The notes under the pieces were generated by a model, which saw nothing but the letters and a program-made list of their open reading frames with translations, had not been told where the DNA came from and made no database searches. A DNA stretch of 8,586 bases, from assembly GCA_946405045.1 (NCBI GenBank), contig CAMJFV010000073.1, forward strand, positions 1 to 8,586, given 5' to 3'. The position numbers and the translations under genes are program-made. Each line of letters begins with the position of its first letter. The first letter of the stretch is position 1. Positions 1-6,870 of the stretch are shown piece by piece. The DNA comes from an uncultured Bacteroidales bacterium. GTDB taxonomy: Bacteria > Bacteroidota > Bacteroidia > Bacteroidales > Paludibacteraceae.

Positions 1-637
1 AGCCAGTCTTCTTAATTCTGTTGCAAAGATCTTGATCTTCATAGTACATGAAAAAGGTTTCGTCAAAACCACCGACTTTGTCGAACGTCTCTTTCTTCAT
101 CATCATTGCTGCCCCACATGAATAAGCCACTTCTAATTGTTTGTTGTTGTGGTTGTATTCAAAATCGCTGCCATATAATATCTTATATGGTATTCCAAAT
201 AAAGCAAAATTGAGTTCGGTTATAATTCCGTCGCCTGCACGTCTGAAAGAGTGGGTCGGTTTTGTCTCTGCGTTTATTAGATTTGGACCGATCACTCCTA
301 TTGTTTGGTCTGCTTTGAGGCAATCAAGCAACTTCTTGATGGAATTGTCGTGACATATTGTGTCTGGGTTCAAAAGAAAAACGTATTTACCAGAGCTCTC
401 CTTTACAGCGGCATTGTTAGCTTTGCCAAAACCATAGTTGTCGTCTAGTTTAACAACCTTGATGGCTTCATCATTAATAAGTTTCTGGAGATCTTTGTCA
501 TCCATGGAGTTGTTGTCAGCAACTATTATCTCGTAGTCGATGTCTTTTGTGTGACGACGTACGCTCTCTACCGACGTCATTACTTGGTCGGCAGTGTTAT
601 AGTTAACATATATTATGGACAACTCCTTTTGTTGCAT
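1..637 (-). CDS. Family 2 glycosyltransferase, WbbL/rhamnosyltransferase-like (partial, C-terminus off the left edge)
   Basis: The enzyme should move a sugar from a nucleotide donor to a growing cell-surface glycan (O-antigen, capsule or similar) at the cytoplasmic face of the membrane. I translated the minus strand by hand: 212 codons read from ATG at 637 to the window edge without a stop. The GT-A fold marks are the first strand LSIIYVNYNTAD (residues 6-17), VADNNS (39-44), the NPDT donor/metal motif (90-93, in place of DXD) and the late block GGFDE...YYEDQDL (189-204), whose ED pair normally includes the catalytic base. Related proteins are usually near 280-330 residues, so about a third is missing. 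It lies 82 bases after the TauE-like gene on the same strand, behind its own candidate promoter. The family call is firm. The sugar and acceptor cannot be told, and no other glycan genes are visible. Confidence 0.92.
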   Translation of the reverse strand, partial: MQQKELSIIYVNYNTADQVMTSVESVRRHTKDIDYEIIVADNNSMDDKDLQKLINDEAIKVVKLDDNYGFGKANNAAVKESSGKYVFLLNPDTICHDNSIKKLLDCLKADQTIGVIGPNLINAETKPTHSFRRAGDGIITELNFALFGIPYKILYGSDFEYNHNNKQLEVAYSCGAAMMMKKETFDKVGGFDETFFMYYEDQDLCNRIKKTG

Positions 638-688
638 TTTTAGTTGTTTGTCAGTATTCCCTATTATACTATACTGCAAATTATATTG

Positions 689-719
689 CAAAAATAGTTT
701 TTCAATTTTGATTATCCAA
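689..719 (-). promoter_or_regulatory. Candidate Bacteroidetes-type promoter for the glycosyltransferase gene
   Basis: On the minus strand, TATTTTTG (696 down to 689) matches the Bacteroidetes -7 consensus TAnnTTTG exactly. A TTGG at 719-716 lies 19-20 bases upstream, where the -33 TTTG/TTG element is expected. This would give a leader of roughly 45 bases before the ATG at 637. The -33 element overlaps the last bases before the TauE-like stop. The prediction rests on consensus only, in AT-rich DNA. Confidence 0.45.
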
Positions 720-1454
720 CTATTGACCTATAATCATACTCACACCACTGTATGCCAAAAAGATATAAATCATTTTAAGTAGCAATCCGTTGTTCATTTT
801 GTTGTAGATGTGGGCACCTATCCACATGCCTGTCAGACAGCCAGCTATGGCGATGAAATAATTCTTGCCGACTTCCGCTGTGATTATACCTTCTCCTGCA
901 CGTAGTATCGTCATCCATAGGTTGCCGAGAAGAAAGAAACATTGTGTCTGTGCCATATATTCTTCTTTTGTCCCTTGTGTTGAGAGGTAATAATAGACGA
1001 CGGGAGGTCCCTGCATTGAGAATAGTCCGCCCATCAATCCACTCAAACTGCCTAGACTAATGGTATTAAACCAGTTTGGGATAATTTTAATGCCATCCTT
1101 TTTGAAAAAGGTAAAATAGATCGACAACAGAATTAATGTAATGCCTAAAATTATTTTAAGCCACGATGCGTCTGTGCCAAACATCACGTATGAGAAGAAT
1201 GTGCTTGTAGGTATAAATACGATTAAAAGGGGCCAAATGAAACGCCAATTAAGCGATTTTCGTAGATTCCAGACTGTTATCAGGCTTAATGTTGCTGCCA
1301 TCATTGATGATAGTGAGACAATGCTTTTGTAGTCTCCCTCCATTACACCAAGCAAAAAAAGCAATGGTATTAGAAAAATGCCGAATCCAAATCCTACAGT
1401 GCGCTGTACAAATCCTGCGCCGCATGCACATACTATCAAAAGAACGTATTCCAC
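720..1454 (-). CDS. TauE/SafE family (DUF81) membrane transporter
   Basis: Members of this family are inner-membrane permeases, in characterised cases exporting or importing sulfur-containing or small organic anions such as sulfoacetate, sulfite or taurine-derived compounds. The 244-residue product is almost wholly hydrophobic, with about eight segments (roughly 3-21, 24-38, 46-64, 70-91, 98-116, 132-155, 197-216, 226-243). It shows the two related half-repeats typical of the family: GAGFVQRTVGFGFG near 12-25 and GSLSGLMGGLFSMQGPP near 135-151. Length fits the family. The start is GTG at 1454, because an in-frame TAG lies six codons upstream with no ATG between. It begins only 38 bases after the hairpin terminator of rprY. 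A one-mismatch -7 element (TATAATTG, 1487 down to 1480) could start its own transcript. The substrate is unknown. Confidence 0.9.
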   Translation of the reverse strand: MEYVLLIVCACGAGFVQRTVGFGFGIFLIPLLFLLGVMEGDYKSIVSLSSMMAATLSLITVWNLRKSLNWRFIWPLLIVFIPTSTFFSYVMFGTDASWLKIILGITLILLSIYFTFFKKDGIKIIPNWFNTISLGSLSGLMGGLFSMQGPPVVYYYLSTQGTKEEYMAQTQCFFLLGNLWMTILRAGEGIITAEVGKNYFIAIAGCLTGMWIGAHIYNKMNNGLLLKMIYIFLAYSGVSMIIGQ

Positions 1455-1485
1455 TTTGTGTTGTATAATCTACTGTGGTCAATTA

Positions 1486-1524
1486 TAAAACTTGAGAAAG
1501 ACGGTGAAATCGCCGTCTTTCTCA
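1486..1524 (-). terminator. Rho-independent terminator downstream of rprY
   Basis: A perfect 12-bp inverted repeat (1493-1504 with 1513-1524) encloses an 8-base loop. On the minus strand the stem is followed by AGTTTTAT, a short U-tract. It begins 18 bases after the rprY stop codon, so it should end most rprXY transcripts before the TauE-like gene. The U-tract is only four bases long, so some read-through is possible. Confidence 0.8.
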
Positions 1525-1542
1525 GAATATTTTGCTCAATTA

Positions 1543-2250
1543 TTAGCTGTTCTGCGGAAATACAAGTTTGTATCCTTTTCCGTGGACGTTGATAATCTCA
1601 ACTTCTGGATCATCTTTCAAACGCTTTCTCAATTTTGTGATGTAGACATCCATACTTCTTGCGTTGAAGTAGCTGTCTTCTTCCCAAATAGTTTTCAATG
1701 CCATGTTACGCTCAAGAATTTCATTTGAGTTCGCACAAAGAAGGGCAAGCAGGTCACTTTCTTTTGTAGTCAACTTGTCTTCAACTCCGTTTATTGTAAG
1801 AGTCTGTTTGTTGGTATCGAAAATGAACTTTCCAAATTTATATGTGGCATCTTCTGTAGGGCGTTTAGCTCCAGCACGACGCAATACGGCCTCAATACGG
1901 AGAAGAAGCTCTTCCATACTGAATGGCTTTGTGATGTAGTCGTCGGCACCGATATGGAATCCTTCCAAGATATCTTCTTTCAGTGTTTTTGCTGTAAGGA
2001 AGATGATAGGCACAGTTGTATTTGTCGCTCTGATTTCTTTGGCCATTGTGAATCCGTCTTTGATTGGCATCATCACATCTAGTACGCAAATGTCGAAATA
2101 TTGTTCTGAAAATGTCTGGTAGCCAGCCGCACCGTCTTTCTTCAAAACCACCTCATAACCCTTTGCTTCCAAATATTCGCAAAGTAGCAAACCAAGATTT
2201 TCGTCATCTTCACATAGAAGAATTCTTGTGCTGTTTTTCTTGTCGCTCAT
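1543..2250 (-). CDS. rprY: OmpR/PhoB-family response regulator, RprY-like
   Basis: This is the cytoplasmic DNA-binding partner of the adjacent sensor kinase. The receiver domain (about 8-123) has the acidic pocket E14-D15-D16, phosphoacceptor D58 in CVLDVMMP, T86 in FLTAKT and K108 in TKPF, so every residue needed for phosphorylation is present. The C-terminal winged-helix domain (about 136-232) has LTTKESDLLALL as the first part of the fold, ARSMDVYITKLRKRLK as the recognition helix region, and GKGYKL as the wing hairpin. Its 235 residues match Bacteroides RprY. It follows rprX by 31 bases, so the two are very probably cotranscribed, and a strong terminator follows. No Shine-Dalgarno sequence precedes the ATG; instead a perfect 14-bp palindrome ends three bases before it. 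In Bacteroidales, RprY has been linked to porin expression, oxidative stress and sodium-pump genes; its targets here are unknown. Confidence 0.95.
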   Translation of the reverse strand: MSDKKNSTRILLCEDDENLGLLLCEYLEAKGYEVVLKKDGAAGYQTFSEQYFDICVLDVMMPIKDGFTMAKEIRATNTTVPIIFLTAKTLKEDILEGFHIGADDYITKPFSMEELLLRIEAVLRRAGAKRPTEDATYKFGKFIFDTNKQTLTINGVEDKLTTKESDLLALLCANSNEILERNMALKTIWEEDSYFNARSMDVYITKLRKRLKDDPEVEIINVHGKGYKLVFPQNS

Positions 2251-2253
2251 AAT

Positions 2254-2267
2254 CGTAATATATTACG
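2254..2267. repeat. Perfect 14-bp palindrome between rprX and rprY
   Basis: CGTAATATATTACG is its own reverse complement over all 14 bases. It fills almost half of the 31-base gap between rprX and rprY and ends three bases before the rprY ATG, where a ribosome would bind. It could be a protein-binding site or an mRNA stem that tunes rprY translation. The sequence shows the symmetry; either function is inference. Confidence 0.7.
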
Positions 2268-2281
2268 TTAATACTCTTATT

Positions 2282-3814
2282 TTATTTCTGTTTTTCTTCG
2301 ATTTTTGGTATGCGTATTGTGAACGTTGTCCCTTCTCCAAATATGCTGTCGCATGTTATTGTTCCTTTATGGTCTGTGACAACTTTTTTCACATAAGCCA
2401 AACCAAGTCCGAATCCTTTTACATTATGTACGTTTCCTGTAGAGACGCGGAAAAACTTGTCAAAAATTTTCTCCTTGTCTTCCGGCTTTATTCCTATACC
2501 GTTGTCTTTCACAGTGATGATGACATGTGTCTCATCTTCCGCTGTGTTTACCTCGAGATGTGGAATTGCCTCTGTGTATTTAAGAGCATTGTCCATTAAA
2601 TTGTAGATGATGTTTGTGAAATGCACTTCATCTGCTAAGATAAATGGATAATTTGCTTCTAATGATGTGTCAATGTCTCCTCCTTTGTCTTTGACTTTAA
2701 TCATAAAGTTAGATGTCACTTTTATAATCAGTTCATTGACATCAATTTCTTTAAGTTTAAGCGCTGAACTTTCTTTTTCCAAGATAGACATCTGCAACAC
2801 TTTTTCGATTTGTTGAGTAAGACGTTGTGTCTCATCGCTGATTGTTTTGCTAAGATGGGCAAGCATGCGTGGCGTTTTCGGTATACTCTCGTCGCTCAGC
2901 ATTTGTGAAGCAAGGGATATTGATGATACAGGAGTTTTAAGCTCATGTGTCATGTTGTTCATGAAATCGGTACGCATTTGTGTCAACCTTTTTTCTCTCG
3001 AAATCATCATAAGTGAAGTTATGAATATAAGCAAAAGAAGAAAGAATATGATGGTCGTTGGTAGTACAAGTCTAATAGTATTGTAAACGTATTTATTTTT
3101 TGTTGGGAAATATACTTTCATATAGTTGCCTGTAGGATATGGGTCGTTTATAAACAGCGCCTGGCTATATGTGTTTTCCACATTTTCTCCGTTGAATCCT
3201 TTGGAACTATACACTTCTACACCATCACTTGAATAGACTGCCACATAGTGAGGCAGGTCAAGTCCACGTTGTTGCATTTCTTTGTCCAACAATTCTGTCA
3301 GATGGTTGAAGTCGATACGCTCTGATATATGGCGAGAATAGTTTTCTCCTAGCAGACGAAGCAACACATTGTCAAGAAATTGGCGCTCATGGTTGAATCT
3401 GTCTCTCAACTTCTTCTGAAGAAGGTGTGATGTACCTTGCAAAGTGTTTTTCCCACTTGTTGTCTGAAGATACACTTTAGGCTTTATACGTACGCAACTT
3501 TTATCATTGTTAGCGTTAAACTCGGTAAATTTAAAGATCGCTTGCAACTTTTTATGATCGTCAGAGAAAAAGGTAATCTGGCTTGTGTCTCGTTCTTCCA
3601 ATTCTGATTCAATATTTTCAGCCAAAAATCGCATCGTCTCCTCTTCCTCAAGAATCTGGGTGATACTGAATAGGCACATGCGGACGTTCTCGTTGAATTG
3701 GTCTTCTCTCATGTTTGCCGTCATTTTGATATACGACGACTGAAGCACAAGTAAGCCTACGAACGCGATTACCATGATGCCTGTCAAACACACTATTCCG
3801 AGACTCTTTCTCAT
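2282..3814 (-). CDS. rprX: Membrane sensor histidine kinase, RprX-like
   Basis: This is an inner-membrane sensor that would autophosphorylate and pass phosphate to RprY. An N-terminal membrane segment (about 5-25) is followed by a large extracytoplasmic region of about 220 residues (30-248) with no domain I can name, then a second membrane segment (about 249-271). The HisKA domain holds H290 in MTHELKTPVSSIS. The ATPase domain has the N box (N405, DNALKY at 408-413), the G1 box DNGIG (437-441), the F box FDKFF (451-455) and the G2 box GFGLGL (467-472). All catalytic parts are intact. At 510 residues it is close to the length of known RprX proteins. It is the first gene of the rprXY unit and diverges from the antiporter gene. 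A perfect -7 element lies just upstream of the ATG at 3814, and there is no clear Shine-Dalgarno sequence. Confidence 0.94.
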   Translation of the reverse strand: MRKSLGIVCLTGIMVIAFVGLLVLQSSYIKMTANMREDQFNENVRMCLFSITQILEEEETMRFLAENIESELEERDTSQITFFSDDHKKLQAIFKFTEFNANNDKSCVRIKPKVYLQTTSGKNTLQGTSHLLQKKLRDRFNHERQFLDNVLLRLLGENYSRHISERIDFNHLTELLDKEMQQRGLDLPHYVAVYSSDGVEVYSSKGFNGENVENTYSQALFINDPYPTGNYMKVYFPTKNKYVYNTIRLVLPTTIIFFLLLLIFITSLMMISREKRLTQMRTDFMNNMTHELKTPVSSISLASQMLSDESIPKTPRMLAHLSKTISDETQRLTQQIEKVLQMSILEKESSALKLKEIDVNELIIKVTSNFMIKVKDKGGDIDTSLEANYPFILADEVHFTNIIYNLMDNALKYTEAIPHLEVNTAEDETHVIITVKDNGIGIKPEDKEKIFDKFFRVSTGNVHNVKGFGLGLAYVKKVVTDHKGTITCDSIFGEGTTFTIRIPKIEEKQK

Positions 3815-3833
3815 CTGTCTAAAAAGTTTTAAT

Positions 3834-3841
3834 CAAAAGTA
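3834..3841 (-). promoter_or_regulatory. Candidate -7 element of the rprXY promoter
   Basis: TACTTTTG on the minus strand matches TAnnTTTG exactly and lies 19 bases before the rprX start codon, giving a leader of roughly 14 bases. I see no good TTTG at the usual -33 spacing; the nearest, at 3877-3874, is about ten bases too far upstream. A promoter with a weak -33 element could depend on an activator. Confidence 0.45.
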
Positions 3842-3850
3842 ACGTTTTAA

Positions 3851-3875
3851 ATTTAACATTTCGACATATTTAACA
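3851..3875. repeat. Short direct repeat in the rprX/antiporter divergent region
   Basis: ATTTAACA occurs at 3851-3858 and again at 3868-3875, 17 bases apart, with a degenerate copy (TTTCGACA, 3859-3866) between. OmpR-family regulators often bind direct repeats, so this may be an RprY site, but the DNA is AT-rich and the match could be chance. Confidence 0.3.
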
Positions 3876-3907
3876 AACTTTAATAGCATTCAGAAGGGAA
3901 AAAAGCT

Positions 3908-3915
3908 TATTTTTG
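3908..3915 (+). promoter_or_regulatory. Candidate -7 element of the antiporter/rnhB promoter
   Basis: TATTTTTG matches TAnnTTTG exactly and lies 27 bases before the ATG at 3943, giving a leader of about 20 bases. Upstream, TTTA at 3879-3882 is a poor and somewhat distant -33 candidate. The element covers the alternative TTG codon at 3913, which argues against that codon being the translation start. Confidence 0.45.
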
Positions 3916-3942
3916 TGTGATAAATTGAGATTTGGGGACAAA

Positions 3943-6228
3943 ATGGGTATTCCTACTATTATAACTGATTTGGCGCTTATAATGATTGTGGCGAGTATAT
4001 CAACTGTTATTTTTAAATGGTTGAAGCAGCCTATAATCCTTGGCTATATAGTTGCAGGTTTTTTGGTTAGTAAACAGTTTGTTTTCGCTCCCGATATCAT
4101 TGGAGACGCGGATGTGGAAGTATGGGCTAAAATCGGTGTCGTATTCCTGTTGTTTGCTCTTGGATTGGAATTCAGTTTCCGTAAGGTAGCCAAAGTAGGC
4201 AAAAGTGCATTGTCGGCATCTGCCATTATTATCCCTGGCATGATATTGGTTGGGTTGTCTGTTGGAAAAATGTTGGGGTGGAGCACTTCTAATAGTGTGA
4301 TGCTTGGATGTATGATTTGCATGAGTTCCACCACTATTATTCTTAAAGCTCTCGATGACCTTGATCTTCGCAGCCATCGCTTTGCAAGTGTGGTACTTGG
4401 CGTGTTGATTTTTGAGGATTTGGCTGCTATCTTGATAATGGTGTTGCTTCCAACAATCGCCGCTGGACAGGCATTTGAAGGTACTGAATTTTTTTTCGCT
4501 ATTCTTCGTTTAGTCTTCTTCCTTATCATTTGGTTGGTAATAGGCATTTTCTTCATTCCGTCAATACTGAAACGGACAAAGAAATTTATTAATGATGAGA
4601 CTCTTCTTATCGTATCGACGGGATTATGTTTAGGCATGGTCTATTTTGCATCTGCTGTTGGATTTAGTGAGGAGTTTGGAGCATTTGTCATGGGATCTAT
4701 TTTGGCGGAGACAATCGAGGCGGAGAGAATCACAAAGGTAATGACTCCGATCAAGGACTTCTTTGGAGCTGTATTCTTTGTGTCGGTTGGTATGATGATA
4801 GATCCTTCGATTCTCGTGGAGTATTGGAAGGAGATTCTTGCGATATCTATGGCTGTGATAATAGGTCAGGTTTGTCTGGGCACGACGGGAGTTCTTTTCT
4901 CTGGAGCGACGCTTAGAACGGCTATACAGTGTGGATTCAGCCTTACACAGGTCGGAGAGTTTGCGTTTATCGTTGCTCTTCTTGGTACTCAGCTGAAGCT
5001 TTGTGATGAATTTCTTTACCCTATTATTGTCGCAGTATCAGTCGTGACTATTTTCATTACTCCGTTTATGATGAAATCGGCGATTCCTGTAGTTGAATGG
5101 CTGAATGTGAAATTGCCTGAGAAATTCAGAACGATGATAGAACGTACCCAGACGAAGAAGGAAGTTGAAGGGGTGATGGCAGTCTGGAAAAATTTCCTTA
5201 CCCAAATCCTTGAGATTGTTGGAATATATGGATCTGTGAGTATTGCGATTGTACTTGTATTCATAACTTACATATTCCCTAAAGTTTCTCAATTGAGTGG
5301 AGGCTTTTGGATAAATATAGTGATGACTGTGGTGAGCATTTTGCTCGTATCTCCTTTTGTGCGTGCGATAGTCGCGAAAAAAAACCATTCGGCCGAATAT
5401 AAATACTTGTTTTCTGTCAATCGTAGCAATTGGGCTCCATTGGTAGGGTTGACGTTGCTAAGGGCTGCTGTCGGTGTCGTTATTATTGCATTGTTGATCG
5501 GTTATGGCCTATTGCCAGGACATTCTTTTATTTCTACAGTTATGGCAATAGGGTTACTGTTTATGATTTATCGATCGAGAGCTGTAAAATATTGGTCCAT
5601 TAAGATTGAACGTAAATTTTTCTATAATCTCAATATCCGAGAAATCGAGATGCGTAGGAATATGGAGGAAAAAAGTTCTGTTTTTGAGAGTGCGGTGCTT
5701 TCAAAGAGTCTGTCCACTCACGATCTTCATTTGGCTGATTTTGTCGTGGATGCGAATGCGGAATGTTGCGATAAAACTTTGATCGAGCTTAACCTTCGAC
5801 AGGTTTGCGGTGTACATGTTGTATCTATTATTCGTGGAGAACGTAGAATAAATATCCCCGGTGGAAAGGAGAAAATTTTGCCGTTTGACAAGGTCTTAGT
5901 GTTGGGCACCGATGATCAGCTGACTGCTGTTGGTAAAATATTTGGAAAACCTGCGTTTGACAATGCCACGATACAGAAAAAAGAGGTCAGTGTGGAACAA
6001 TTGATAATCAAGAAGGGTTCTATACTGGAGGGAAAGAGCATATTGGAGTCTGGAATCAGGGATAATTCCAAGTGCTTGGTTGTTGGAATAGAGCACGATG
6101 GCGAAACAACAATGTCACCAGGAATACATACAAGATTCTGTGTCGGTGATATAGTGTGGATTGTTGGTGAGAAGGATAGAATACAGAATTTGATACAGAG
6201 TACGCTTACATCTATTGATTTTAAGTAA
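3943..6228 (+). CDS. CPA2-type (KefB/KefC-like) cation:proton antiporter with tandem TrkA-C domains
   Basis: This inner-membrane transporter would exchange Na+ or K+ for protons, serving pH and ion balance. Residues 1-385 form the Na_H_Exchanger domain of about 12 membrane segments. Family marks are FALGLEFS (71-78), CMSSTTIILKAL (126-137), FEDLAAI (157-163), with the conserved Asp at 159, and EFGAFVMG (244-251). Residues 420-545 hold about four more hydrophobic segments absent from classical KefC. The C-terminus has two consecutive TrkA-C (RCK_C) domains, about 592-668 and 683-755, but no nucleotide-binding TrkA-N Rossmann domain. ATG 3943 is preferred: it follows GGGGA at Shine-Dalgarno spacing, whereas the longer frame begins at a TTG inside the predicted promoter. 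The product is 761 residues. rnhB starts one base after the stop. The ion cannot be deduced. Confidence 0.92.
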   Translation: MGIPTIITDLALIMIVASISTVIFKWLKQPIILGYIVAGFLVSKQFVFAPDIIGDADVEVWAKIGVVFLLFALGLEFSFRKVAKVGKSALSASAIIIPGMILVGLSVGKMLGWSTSNSVMLGCMICMSSTTIILKALDDLDLRSHRFASVVLGVLIFEDLAAILIMVLLPTIAAGQAFEGTEFFFAILRLVFFLIIWLVIGIFFIPSILKRTKKFINDETLLIVSTGLCLGMVYFASAVGFSEEFGAFVMGSILAETIEAERITKVMTPIKDFFGAVFFVSVGMMIDPSILVEYWKEILAISMAVIIGQVCLGTTGVLFSGATLRTAIQCGFSLTQVGEFAFIVALLGTQLKLCDEFLYPIIVAVSVVTIFITPFMMKSAIPVVEWLNVKLPEKFRTMIERTQTKKEVEGVMAVWKNFLTQILEIVGIYGSVSIAIVLVFITYIFPKVSQLSGGFWINIVMTVVSILLVSPFVRAIVAKKNHSAEYKYLFSVNRSNWAPLVGLTLLRAAVGVVIIALLIGYGLLPGHSFISTVMAIGLLFMIYRSRAVKYWSIKIERKFFYNLNIREIEMRRNMEEKSSVFESAVLSKSLSTHDLHLADFVVDANAECCDKTLIELNLRQVCGVHVVSIIRGERRINIPGGKEKILPFDKVLVLGTDDQLTAVGKIFGKPAFDNATIQKKEVSVEQLIIKKGSILEGKSILESGIRDNSKCLVVGIEHDGETTMSPGIHTRFCVGDIVWIVGEKDRIQNLIQSTLTSIDFK

Positions 6229-6229
6229 C

Positions 6230-6850
6230 ATGAAAGAACATTTGCCTCTATTACACCATATGATCGACGGAGTTGTTGAAGTCGGAACAGATGAAGCAGG
6301 TCGTGGTCCGTTGGCTGGACCTGTGTATGCGGCAGCGGTGATTCTTCCGGATGATTTCTATTTGGAGGAGCTGAATGATTCAAAACAGCTTACAGAAAAG
6401 CAACGTTATAAACTACGTCCGATAATTGAGGAAAAGGCGGTTGCGTGGGCATTGGGCATCTGTACGCCGGAGGAGATAGACAAGTATAATATCCTTCAAT
6501 GCTCAATAATGTCGATGCATCGTGCTATTGAAGCTCTTGGAATAGAACCACAACATATTATTGTTGACGGTAATAAATTTCGTCCATACAAGAATATCCC
6601 ATACCATACAGTTGTAGGTGGGGATGGTAAGTATTTGTCGATTGCTGCAGCGTCGATCTTGGCTAAAACCTATCGTGACGATTATATGATGAAGATTGCG
6701 GAGGAATATCCTATGTATGGATGGGCAAAAAACAAAGGCTATCCGACTAAAGCTCATCGTGAAGCGATAGCTCAGTTTGGCCCGTCGCCATATCATAGAA
6801 AATCTTTCACTTTACTTCCATGCCAGCAACCGATTGATTTTGGAGAATAA
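6230..6850 (+). CDS. rnhB: Ribonuclease HII
   Basis: This cytoplasmic enzyme cuts the RNA strand of RNA-DNA hybrids and starts removal of ribonucleotides misincorporated in DNA. With ATG 6230 the product is 206 residues, typical for bacterial RNase HII. The catalytic carboxylates are all present: D21 and E22 in GTDEAGRGPLAGP, D113 in IIVDGN and D132 in GGDGKY. NDSKQLTEKQR (49-59) and AAASILAKTYRD (139-150) complete the family signature. The start follows the antiporter TAA by one base (TAA-C-ATG) with no Shine-Dalgarno sequence, so translation probably depends on ribosomes finishing the antiporter. An in-frame TTG at 6215 inside the antiporter gene would add five residues and is less likely. 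It ends 20 bases from the convergent AraC-type gene, and I see no convincing terminator in the gap. Confidence 0.96.
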   Translation: MKEHLPLLHHMIDGVVEVGTDEAGRGPLAGPVYAAAVILPDDFYLEELNDSKQLTEKQRYKLRPIIEEKAVAWALGICTPEEIDKYNILQCSIMSMHRAIEALGIEPQHIIVDGNKFRPYKNIPYHTVVGGDGKYLSIAAASILAKTYRDDYMMKIAEEYPMYGWAKNKGYPTKAHREAIAQFGPSPYHRKSFTLLPCQQPIDFGE

Positions 6851-6870
6851 TTTGGTTGGGAATATCTTTT

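Noticed and set aside
675..693. Repeated TGCAAA (675-680 and 688-693) upstream of the glycosyltransferase gene
   Set aside because: Six-base repeats in an AT-rich spacer are expected by chance, and one copy overlaps the predicted -7 element.
2228..2599. 123-codon plus-strand open frame antisense to rprX
   Set aside because: It lies within the intact kinase ATPase domain on the other strand, starts without a ribosome binding site, and has no recognisable protein features.
4044..4637. 197-codon minus-strand open frame antisense to the antiporter
   Set aside because: The plus-strand frame codes for conserved transporter motifs throughout. The Arg/Thr/Asn/Pro-rich product is typical of a shadow frame.
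5916..6383. 155-codon minus-strand open frame across the antiporter-rnhB junction
   Set aside because: It is antisense to two clearly conserved coding regions, including the RNase HII catalytic motif. Its composition is that of a reverse-frame shadow.
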